A stretch of 12,765 nt of DNA, taken from NCBI GenBank assembly GCA_036517175.1, contig DATDXQ010000014.1:1-12765 (forward strand), given 5' to 3'. Source of the stretch: 2-01-FULL-44-17 sp036517175 (GTDB taxonomy: Bacteria; Patescibacteriota; Minisyncoccia; 2-02-FULL-40-12; IGHO2-01-FULL-4-A). The translations under genes and the position numbers were made by a program. The notes below the pieces were generated by a model. The model saw only the letters and a list, made by a program, of their open reading frames with translations, ran no database searches and was not told the origin of the DNA. Below, piece by piece: positions 7,417 through 11,250 of this stretch (position 1 is the stretch's first letter; every line of letters starts with the position of its first letter).

Positions 7417-7674
7417 TTATTTGGTTTTTTTGCTTCTGGGTTTCTTGGCGACTTTGCCTTTGATTGTTTCTTCAGATTTGGTCAGTCTCTTGTTGAATTT
7501 ATCTACTCGTCCGCGGGCATCAAGCATTTTTTCCTTGCCTGTATAAAATGGGTGGCAATTATTACATATTTCAACACCAAGCTCCGGCATGGTTGAGCCG
7601 GTGATCCACTTATTGCCGCAGGCACAATGAATGTCAGCCTTGTTGTGGTATGTTGGGTGTATGTCTTTTTTCAT
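7417..7674 (-). CDS. rpmE: 50S ribosomal protein L31 (zinc-binding form)
   Basis: 85 residues. Conserved MKKDIHPTYH start, zinc ligands Cys17, Cys19, Cys37 and Cys40 in IHCACGN and ICNNCHPFYTGK, and a basic C-terminal extension (KKPRSKKTK). L31 bridges the central protuberance of the 50S to the 30S head. The four-cysteine version is generally linked to zinc sufficiency. It is the first gene of the rpmE-prfA operon, a common bacterial order. A promoter ends 7 nt before the ATG, so the message is predicted to be leaderless. Confidence 0.96.
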   Translation of the reverse strand: MKKDIHPTYHNKADIHCACGNKWITGSTMPELGVEICNNCHPFYTGKEKMLDARGRVDKFNKRLTKSEETIKGKVAKKPRSKKTK

Positions 7675-7681
7675 TAGTTTT

Positions 7682-7709
7682 ATTGTACTAGAAACCCAAA
7701 AAAATACAA
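7682..7709 (-). promoter_or_regulatory. Promoter of rpmE-prfA operon, leaderless geometry
   Basis: Minus strand: TTGTAT (7709-7704), 16-bp spacer, TACAAT (7687-7682, five of six consensus bases). The ATG is 7 nt after the -10, which is about where transcription itself should begin. Confidence 0.5.
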
Positions 7710-7724
7710 GTATTGGCGCCGCTG

Positions 7725-7753
7725 TTGCAAACTGTAGGGGTTTTTGTTATTAT
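7725..7753 (+). promoter_or_regulatory. Promoter of rpsB-tsf (extended -10)
   Basis: TTGCAA (7725-7730), exactly 17 bp, then TGT-TATTAT (-10 at 7748-7753). It is the best promoter match in the window. It lies 10 nt before the ATG at 7764, which rules out the TTG at 7713 as the rpsB start. Confidence 0.65.
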
Positions 7754-7763
7754 TCTGATCATT

Positions 7764-8465
7764 ATGCAAGATTTAAACATGCAAAAATTTATGCCGGCGT
7801 ATGAGGATATGGTAAAGGCTGGAATGCATTTTGGGCGGAAGAAGAATGTTTTTCATCCGAATATGAAGCCATTTGTTTACACGCTGAAGGATAATATTTA
7901 TATCCTTGATTTGATTAAAACAACAGACTCATTGATCAAGGCGGTGGATTTTATCAAGAAATCAATAGCTGATGGAAAGCTGGTTTTGTTTGTGGGTACG
8001 ACCAAACAATCCGTAGATTCAGTCAGGGGTACGGCTGAGGCGCTGGGCATGCCTTATGTTGTTAATCGTTGGCTTGGAGGCACTCTTACTAATTTTAAAA
8101 CAATAATCAGTAGAGTTAAGTATTTGGAGGAACTTGAGAAGAAGCAGGTCTCTGGAGAATTCGAGGGTTTTACTAAAAAAGAGAAGATATTAAAAGAAAG
8201 AGAGATCGACTCCTTGAGATCTAGATTCGATGGTATACGCAAACTAACAAGGGTGCCTGACGTGATATTCATAAGTTCATTAAAGGAGAGTCAACTGCCG
8301 GTTCATGAAGCTAAGAGAGTTGGAATAAAAGTAGTTGGGATTGTAAATACAGACAGCGACCCCAAGACGATAGATTATCCAATAGCGGCCAACGATAATT
8401 CAAAGAGATCAGTTGAATTAATACTTGAGGCAATAAAAAATGGTGTAACTGCCGATAGCCAGTAG
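7764..8465 (+). CDS. rpsB: 30S ribosomal protein S2
   Basis: 233 residues from the ATG at 7764; the open frame reaches back to a TTG at 7713, but the promoter sits in that extension. ATGs at 7779 and 7791 are alternatives. S2 motifs: MVKAGMHFGRKKNVFHPNMKPFVY, IYILDLIKT, LFVGTTKQ, PYVVNRWLGGTLTNF, PDVIFISSLKESQLPVHEAKRVGIKVVGIVNTDSDP and IDYPIAANDNSKRS. S2 joins the 30S late and supports S1 or mRNA binding near the anti-Shine-Dalgarno. There is no Shine-Dalgarno and a predicted leader of only a few bases. It is followed by tsf after 76 bp, the usual bacterial pair. Confidence 0.96.
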   Translation: MQDLNMQKFMPAYEDMVKAGMHFGRKKNVFHPNMKPFVYTLKDNIYILDLIKTTDSLIKAVDFIKKSIADGKLVLFVGTTKQSVDSVRGTAEALGMPYVVNRWLGGTLTNFKTIISRVKYLEELEKKQVSGEFEGFTKKEKILKEREIDSLRSRFDGIRKLTRVPDVIFISSLKESQLPVHEAKRVGIKVVGIVNTDSDPKTIDYPIAANDNSKRSVELILEAIKNGVTADSQ

Positions 8466-8479
8466 TCAATTTGACGATG

Positions 8480-8540
8480 GTGGGGCGAGGATATCTTCTC
8501 GCGGACCACGGTAGTCTATTGTCTGTGGTTTCGTTTTTTT
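8480..8540 (+). promoter_or_regulatory. Possible attenuator between rpsB and tsf
   Basis: Hairpin 1: GCGAGGA (8485-8491) / TTCTCGC (8496-8502), loop TATC, plus outer GTGG (8480-8483) / CCAC (8506-8509). Hairpin 2: ACCACGG (8505-8511) / CTGTGGT (8523-8529, one G-U), followed by TTCGTTTTTTT to 8540. Both need the CCAC at 8506-8509, so they exclude each other. Hairpin 2 plus T-run is terminator-like and ends one base before the tsf ATG. E. coli also has partial termination between these genes. Confidence 0.45.
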
Positions 8541-8541
8541 A

Positions 8542-8991
8542 ATGTCAGACCTCGATACAATAAAAGAAATTAGAGAAGCGACCAATTTTTCGTTTAATGA
8601 AATAAAGAAGGCACTTGATGAAGCCGGCGGAGATAAGTCTAAAGCCCTTGGTATTTTGAAGGAAAGAGGGGCTGCTGTTGCTGAAAAAAAATCCACTCGC
8701 AGTACTGGTCAGGGGATAGTCGAGGCTTATGTGCATTCAAACAAAAAAATAGGTGTGATATTGGAGATTTTGTGTGAGACAGATTTTGTGGCTCGCAATC
8801 CTATGTTTATAGAACTTTCTAGAGAGGTTGCAATGCATGTAGCAGCGATGGATCCGCAAGATGTTCAGGAGCTTCTTGGGCAGGCTTATATAAGAGACCA
8901 GAGCTTAACTATTGAAGAATTCATTAATCAATATATCGCAAAGCTTGGTGAGAATATTAAAATAGGTAAGTTTTGCAGGTTGCAACTCTAA
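8542..8991 (+). CDS. tsf: Elongation factor Ts, short form
   Basis: 149 residues, compared with about 280 in E. coli and about 196 in Thermus. EF-Ts exchanges GDP for GTP on EF-Tu. The UBA-like N-terminal domain is at about 1-45 (IKEIREATNFSFNEIKKALDEAGGDKSKALGILKERG). The core has the EF-Tu-contacting TDFVARN (80-86) and ends in the family-typical GENIKIGKFCRLQL. Only one core subdomain is present, as in compact EF-Ts proteins. The start ATG follows a T-run with no Shine-Dalgarno. It is the second gene of the rpsB-tsf operon. Confidence 0.95.
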   Translation: MSDLDTIKEIREATNFSFNEIKKALDEAGGDKSKALGILKERGAAVAEKKSTRSTGQGIVEAYVHSNKKIGVILEILCETDFVARNPMFIELSREVAMHVAAMDPQDVQELLGQAYIRDQSLTIEEFINQYIAKLGENIKIGKFCRLQL

Positions 8992-8998
8992 ACTAATG

Positions 8999-9031
8999 CT
9001 TAACACGGCACGCTAATAGTTCGGTGTTAAG
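8999..9031 (+). repeat. 8-bp inverted repeat ending on the TPR gene start codon
   Basis: CTTAACAC (8999-9006) and GTGTTAAG (9024-9031) are perfectly complementary with a 17-nt loop. The last stem base is the G of the GTG start at 9031. No T-run follows, so it is not a standard terminator. It could limit initiation of the downstream gene or stabilise the tsf 3' end. Confidence 0.5.
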
Positions 9032-9660
9032 TGTTTCAGAATTTGTTCTTACTCATACCTCTAGGAATTTTTGTGGGCTCTGTTGTGACTACGGCTATTT
9101 TGATAAGCCGTAAGTTTGTTTATTTAAAAAAACTGAGTCCGGATATAATCGACAATGCCGTACCCGGACAAGAAAATTTTTGGCAGGAGATGTTCCCTGG
9201 TTTGGCAGATAAGATAAAGATAGAAAAGCTGAGGGAATATAGAATTAATTTTTTGGCCGAGTTTGAAAAATTATTGCGCAGGTTCAGACTGGTTTCTCTA
9301 AAGATAGATTCGGCAACGAACAATCTAATTAACAAAATTCGACAGTCTGTTACTAGACATGAAAACAGCATCTCTATCTCTAGCGAAGTTATAAATCAAG
9401 AGGCTATTGTGAAAAGTGCAACTCCAGTTGTCCAGGAAAAGGATTGGAAAGAAGAGGAGCATAGAATTATAATTGAGATAGCTAAAAATCCAAAGGACCA
9501 CCGTCTTTATAAAAGGCTGGGTAATATATATATGAGGACCGGTGAGTTGGTGGATGCGGCAGAGTCTTTCAAAAAGGTTTTGGAGCTTGTGCCTGATGAC
9601 GAGACAACGAGGGTGAAGCTGGGCAGGGTTTTAAAAAAGATTGAAAAGATGCCGATGTAG
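9031..9660 (+). CDS. Membrane-anchored TPR protein, function unknown
   Basis: 209 residues. GTG start at 9031 with an in-frame TAA directly before it, so no upstream start is possible; a TTG at 9043 is an alternative. An N-terminal transmembrane helix (about 6-26, FLLIPLGIFVGSVVTTAILI) is followed by a basic helical segment (60-108), a variable linker, and a C-terminal TPR-like region. DHRLYKRLGNIYMRTGELVDAAESFKKVLELVPDD (about 157-190) is one clear 34-residue repeat, with a half repeat before it. TPRs are protein-protein docking surfaces; partners are unknown. The last codons (Met-Pro-Met-stop) are a copy of the tRNA-Thr 5' end found 115 bp downstream, so the C-terminus may have been altered by a local duplication. 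Confidence 0.85.
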   Translation: MFQNLFLLIPLGIFVGSVVTTAILISRKFVYLKKLSPDIIDNAVPGQENFWQEMFPGLADKIKIEKLREYRINFLAEFEKLLRRFRLVSLKIDSATNNLINKIRQSVTRHENSISISSEVINQEAIVKSATPVVQEKDWKEEEHRIIIEIAKNPKDHRLYKRLGNIYMRTGELVDAAESFKKVLELVPDDETTRVKLGRVLKKIEKMPM

Positions 9661-9663
9661 CTC
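9650..9663 (+). repeat. Direct repeat copy 1 of tRNA-Thr 5' end
   Basis: TGCCGATGTAGCTC, identical to 9765-9778, where it forms the first 13 bases of tRNA-Thr(UGU) plus one upstream base. Spacing between copies is 115 bp. The TPR stop codon (TAG, 9658-9660) lies inside it. Confidence 0.8.
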
Positions 9664-9700
9664 CCTCCTGCGCTCAAACTACATTTGAGCTTCGGAAGGG
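9663..9700 (+). other. Long hairpin upstream of tRNA-Thr
   Basis: CCCT (9663-9666) plus CC pairs with GG-A-AGGG (9694-9700); the inner stem GCTCAAA (9672-9678) / TTTGAGC (9684-9690) is perfect with loop CTACA. There is no T-run after it. It may be a processing or mRNA-end structure. Confidence 0.5.
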
Positions 9701-9730
9701 CAAGTGATCTTTATTATATGGGTGCTTGTG

Positions 9731-9761
9731 CTTCGAAGCTTGGATGTGTATCCAGGCGAAG
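9731..9761 (+). other. Second hairpin just before tRNA-Thr
   Basis: CTTCG (9731-9735) / CGAAG (9757-9761) outside, CTTGGAT (9739-9745) / ATCCAGG (9750-9756) inside with a GTGT loop and a three-base bulge. It ends 4 nt before the mature tRNA 5' end, so it could influence RNase P cleavage. Confidence 0.45.
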
Positions 9762-9765
9762 AAGT

Positions 9766-9837
9766 GCCGATGTAGCTCAGCGGTAGAGCAGCTGTTTTGT
9801 AAACAGCAGGTCGTCGGTTCGAGCCCGACCATCGGCT
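9766..9837 (+). tRNA. trnT: tRNA-Thr (anticodon TGT)
   Basis: 72-nt cloverleaf: acceptor GCCGATG/CATCGGC, D arm GCTC-AGCGGTA-GAGC, anticodon stem GCTGT/ACAGC with loop TTTGTAA, T arm GTCGG-TTCGAGC-CCGAC, discriminator T. CCA is not encoded. It reads ACA (and related) Thr codons. Confidence 0.95.
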
Positions 9838-9867
9838 CTGTGAGCAGAATATAGAAGTTAATTTTTT

Positions 9868-10212
9868 ATGAAAACTTTACGCAATTTTTTTATTAAATTA
9901 GTTGAATACGCGGTTGTTATTGTTACAGTTTTTTCTATAATATTTTTTGTATACCAGGTTATTAATGCTAAGGCAGAATATGTAAGATATGGGGGAATGT
10001 GCACATGGAATAACTTGTGGGGTAGTCATTCATCTTGGAGTTGTAGTTTTGGGGAATATCTATGGAGGCATCTAAGCATTAATCCTTTTGCTGATTCTCC
10101 GAAATTTTTACCAGAAGGTTTATTGCTAATAGTTGTTTGTGTAGGAATTGCAATAATTGTTCATACGTTAATCAGTTCTGTTAAAAACAGTAAAAAGCTA
10201 GTCAATAAATAG
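9868..10212 (+). CDS. Small two-helix membrane protein of unknown function
   Basis: 114 residues, not recognised. Two hydrophobic segments (about 12-31 and 83-103) flank a polar loop rich in Trp, Ser, Tyr and Gly, with Cys45 and Cys59 possibly forming a disulfide if the loop faces outwards. The C-terminus is basic (KNSKKLVNK). The base composition is more AT-rich than the ribosomal genes. It lies between tRNA-Thr and tRNA-Tyr. The last base of its TAG stop is the first base of tRNA-Tyr, so the tRNA must be cut out of the same transcript. No Shine-Dalgarno is evident. It is probably real, given a sensible hydrophobicity pattern over 345 nt, but it is without known homologs in my view. Confidence 0.6.
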   Translation: MKTLRNFFIKLVEYAVVIVTVFSIIFFVYQVINAKAEYVRYGGMCTWNNLWGSHSSWSCSFGEYLWRHLSINPFADSPKFLPEGLLLIVVCVGIAIIVHTLISSVKNSKKLVNK

Positions 10213-10295
10213 GGGGTGTACTCAAGCAGTCAACGAGGGTAGACTGTAAATCTACTGGCCTTGTGCCTACGTAGGTGCAAATCCTACCGCCCCCA
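10212..10295 (+). tRNA. trnY: tRNA-Tyr (anticodon GTA)
   Basis: 84-nt class II tRNA: acceptor GGGGGTG/CGCCCCC, D stem CTC/GAG, anticodon stem GTAGA/TCTAC with loop CTGTAAA, variable arm TGGCCTTGTGCCTAC, T stem GTAGG/CCTAC, discriminator A, no encoded CCA. The T loop is TGCAAAT instead of the near-universal TTCAAAT type, and the D loop has CAG where GG is expected. It is a predicted substrate of the Tgt enzyme in this window. Confidence 0.93.
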
Positions 10296-10298
10296 CAG
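10280..10298 (+). repeat. Direct repeat copy 1 (tRNA-Tyr 3' end), att-like
   Basis: AATCCTACCGCCCCCACAG covers the T-arm 3' half, the acceptor 3' strand and three bases beyond. It is identical to 10430-10448. Confidence 0.9.
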
Positions 10299-10429
10299 CG
10301 AGCAAGCCAATTTATTGGCTTGCGTATAGGATTTGCAGGGCGGAGCGATATTCGGCGAGCATTTGGCAAGCCGAATCGCGAGCAGCGGCCCGCGACCGCG
10401 AGGCCGGAAGGCCGAGCGAGTTGTGGGAC
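10299..10429. mobile_element. Candidate tiny non-autonomous element between tRNA-Tyr 3'-end repeats
   Basis: 131 bp bracketed by the 19-bp direct repeats, markedly more GC-rich than its neighbours. Structures in order: GCAAGCCAA (10302-10310) / TTGGCTTGC (10315-10323) with loop TTTA; ATTCGGC (10350-10356) / GCCGAAT (10370-10376), extended by GCG/CGC; GGCC-GGAA-GGCC (10402-10413). An 11-bp inverted copy of tRNA-Tyr bases 10276-10286 sits at 10327-10337. No coding capacity. It could be a miniature element inserted at the tRNA, a decayed integration footprint, or a local duplication. Confidence 0.45.
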
Positions 10430-10448
10430 AATCCTACCGCCCCCACAG
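10430..10448 (+). repeat. Direct repeat copy 2 (tRNA-Tyr 3' end), att-like
   Basis: Exact 19-bp copy 150 bp downstream of the first. Its last bases contribute to the AGAGG Shine-Dalgarno of the next small ORF. Confidence 0.9.
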
Positions 10449-10458
10449 AGGTTAAAAA

Positions 10459-10623
10459 ATGGTTAACACAAGACAACTCCTGATTATACTGGTTATCGCT
10501 ATATCTATTAGTGTTACAGCTTGGGTGATTTGTCTTTGGTGGATGTTTAAAATTTTAAACTGCATGAAGTATATTAAGAAGATTTACGAAGAATTGTATA
10601 AATTAAAAGATATAAAGGATTGA
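10459..10623 (+). CDS. 54-residue single-pass membrane microprotein, unknown function
   Basis: ATG at 10459 with a clear Shine-Dalgarno (GAGG, 10448-10451) 7 nt upstream, which is rare in this window. Translation begins MVNTRQLLIILVIAIS; a hydrophobic helix spans about 7-30, followed by a charged amphipathic tail (KYIKKIYEELYKLKDIKD). Stop is TGA, which argues against UGA recoding. It lies between the tRNA-Tyr repeat and tRNA-Thr(GGT), in the same direction as the tRNAs. No family is recognised. The helix-plus-charged-tail layout resembles many small membrane regulators or toxins, but that is only a shape similarity. Confidence 0.5.
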   Translation: MVNTRQLLIILVIAISISVTAWVICLWWMFKILNCMKYIKKIYEELYKLKDIKD

Positions 10624-10634
10624 AACTTATCATT

Positions 10635-10706
10635 GCCGTTGTAGCTCAGTGGTAGAGCAACTCCATGGTAAGGAGTAGGTCGTCGGTTCAATCCCGACCA
10701 ACGGCT
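10635..10706 (+). tRNA. trnT: tRNA-Thr (anticodon GGT)
   Basis: 72 nt: acceptor GCCGTTG/CAACGGC, D arm GCTC-AGTGGTA-GAGC, anticodon stem ACTCC/GGAGT with loop ATGGTAA, T arm GTCGG-TTCAATC-CCGAC, discriminator T. CCA follows directly at 10707-10709 and may be encoded, unlike the other tRNAs here. The body is close to tRNA-Thr(TGT), pointing to a common origin. Confidence 0.95.
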
Positions 10707-10714
10707 CCAGTTTT

Positions 10715-10780
10715 GTAGAAAATAGAATCTAGAAAATAGAAAATAGAATTAAATTCTACTTACTACTTTCTACCTTCTAC
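10715..10780 (+). repeat. Purine/pyrimidine-biased imperfect inverted repeat before rpmG
   Basis: The left arm (10715-10750) is almost all A/G with recurring TAGAAAA/TAGAA units; the right arm (10752-10780) is T/C-rich with TTCTAC and TTTCTACC. The centre is TAGAATT-A-AATTCTA, and the ends are GTAGAA/TTCTAC. It folds into a long AT-rich hairpin occupying most of the leader between tRNA-Thr and rpmG and leaves no Shine-Dalgarno. Confidence 0.6.
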
Positions 10781-10791
10781 TTTTTGTTTCT

Positions 10792-10956
10792 ATGTCCCAA
10801 GAAAGTTTAATAAAATTAAAGTGTAAGACTTGTATGAAGGGGGTTTATTTTACGACCAAGAATAAAAAGTTGGTAACGCGCAAGATCGAGTATAAGAAGT
10901 TTTGTAAGGTTTGTCGTAAGCATCAACCTTTCAAGGAAGTTAAACTAACCGCATAG
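10792..10956 (+). CDS. rpmG: 50S ribosomal protein L33 (zinc-binding form)
   Basis: 54 residues. Four zinc cysteines, Cys11-x-x-Cys14 (KCKTCMKG) and Cys38-x-x-Cys41 (FCKVCRKH), identify the C+ form. YFTTKNKK and KIEYKKFC are typical of bL33, which sits near the E site of the 50S. The gene lies between tRNA-Thr(GGT) and tRNA-Trp, matching the common rpmG-trnW order. The ATG has no Shine-Dalgarno but follows a pyrimidine run. The small size is normal. Confidence 0.93.
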   Translation: MSQESLIKLKCKTCMKGVYFTTKNKKLVTRKIEYKKFCKVCRKHQPFKEVKLTA

Positions 10957-10970
10957 GACGTGAGATATTT

Positions 10971-11041
10971 GGGGATGTCGTTCAACGGTAGGACTCTGGT
11001 CTCCAAAACCAGGTATCCAGGTTCGAGTCCTGGCGTCCCCG
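10971..11041 (+). tRNA. trnW: tRNA-Trp (anticodon CCA)
   Basis: 71 nt: acceptor GGGGATG/CGTCCCC, D arm with GTTC-AACGGTAG-GAC, anticodon stem CTGGT/ACCAG with loop CTCCAAA, T arm CCAGG-TTCGAGT-CCTGG, discriminator G as usual for Trp. CCA is not encoded. It follows rpmG by 14 bp. Confidence 0.95.
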
Positions 11042-11094
11042 CCTTCGCTCGCCGGCGAGCTGCGGCGGACAAGCCCGCTTGTAGATCGCGAAGG
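11042..11094 (+). other. Folded GC-rich segment directly after tRNA-Trp
   Basis: The outer stem CCTTCGC (11042-11048) / GCGAAGG (11088-11094) encloses a perfect 14-bp palindrome GCTCGCCGGCGAGC (11047-11060) and a second hairpin ACAAGC (11069-11074) / GCTTGT (11077-11082). It starts right at the discriminator base and is much more GC-rich than the sequence on both sides. Together with 11095-11144 it forms a stretch with no gene. Confidence 0.5.
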
Positions 11095-11144
11095 AGAGAG
11101 CGCTAACAGGCTGTGGCATCGTTTCTCAAAATAATTTTATAAAG

Positions 11145-11178
11145 AATACAAAAACCGCCGTACGGCGGTTTTTGTATT
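11145..11178. terminator. 34-bp perfect palindrome, strong bidirectional terminator
   Basis: AATAC-AAAAA-CCGCCG / CGGCGG-TTTTT-GTATT around a central TA, perfectly self-complementary over 34 bases. The GC stem with A-tract and T-tract makes an intrinsic terminator in both directions. It ends the tRNA-rpmG-tRNA transcript. Confidence 0.88.
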
Positions 11179-11187
11179 TGTCAACAA

Positions 11188-11215
11188 TTGCAAATTAGTT
11201 TTTGATTGCTATATT
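11188..11215 (+). promoter_or_regulatory. Promoter of the Myb/SANT-like gene
   Basis: TTGCAA (11188-11193), 16-bp spacer, TGC-TATATT (-10 at 11210-11215, extended). The same -35 hexamer as rpsB. Predicted transcription starts near 11222, leaving a leader of about 29 nt with GGAG at 11242-11245. Confidence 0.5.
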
Positions 11216-11250
11216 AAAAGCAGATTTTGAACATTAACAATGGAGATTTT

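Noticed and set aside
7713..7763. N-terminal extension of S2 from a TTG start
   Set aside because: The segment holds the rpsB -35 and -10 boxes, is not S2-like, and would be untranscribed at its 5' end; the ATG at 7764 gives a normal-length protein.
10275..10466. 63-residue + ORF across the tRNA-Tyr repeat element
   Set aside because: It overlaps the tRNA-Tyr T arm and acceptor; its repeated ILPPPQR peptide is just the 19-bp direct repeat translated in one frame, as the 150-bp spacing is a multiple of three.
9650..11094. CRISPR array
   Set aside because: The repeats are single direct duplications tied to tRNA ends with different sequences and spacings, not a regular repeat-spacer series.
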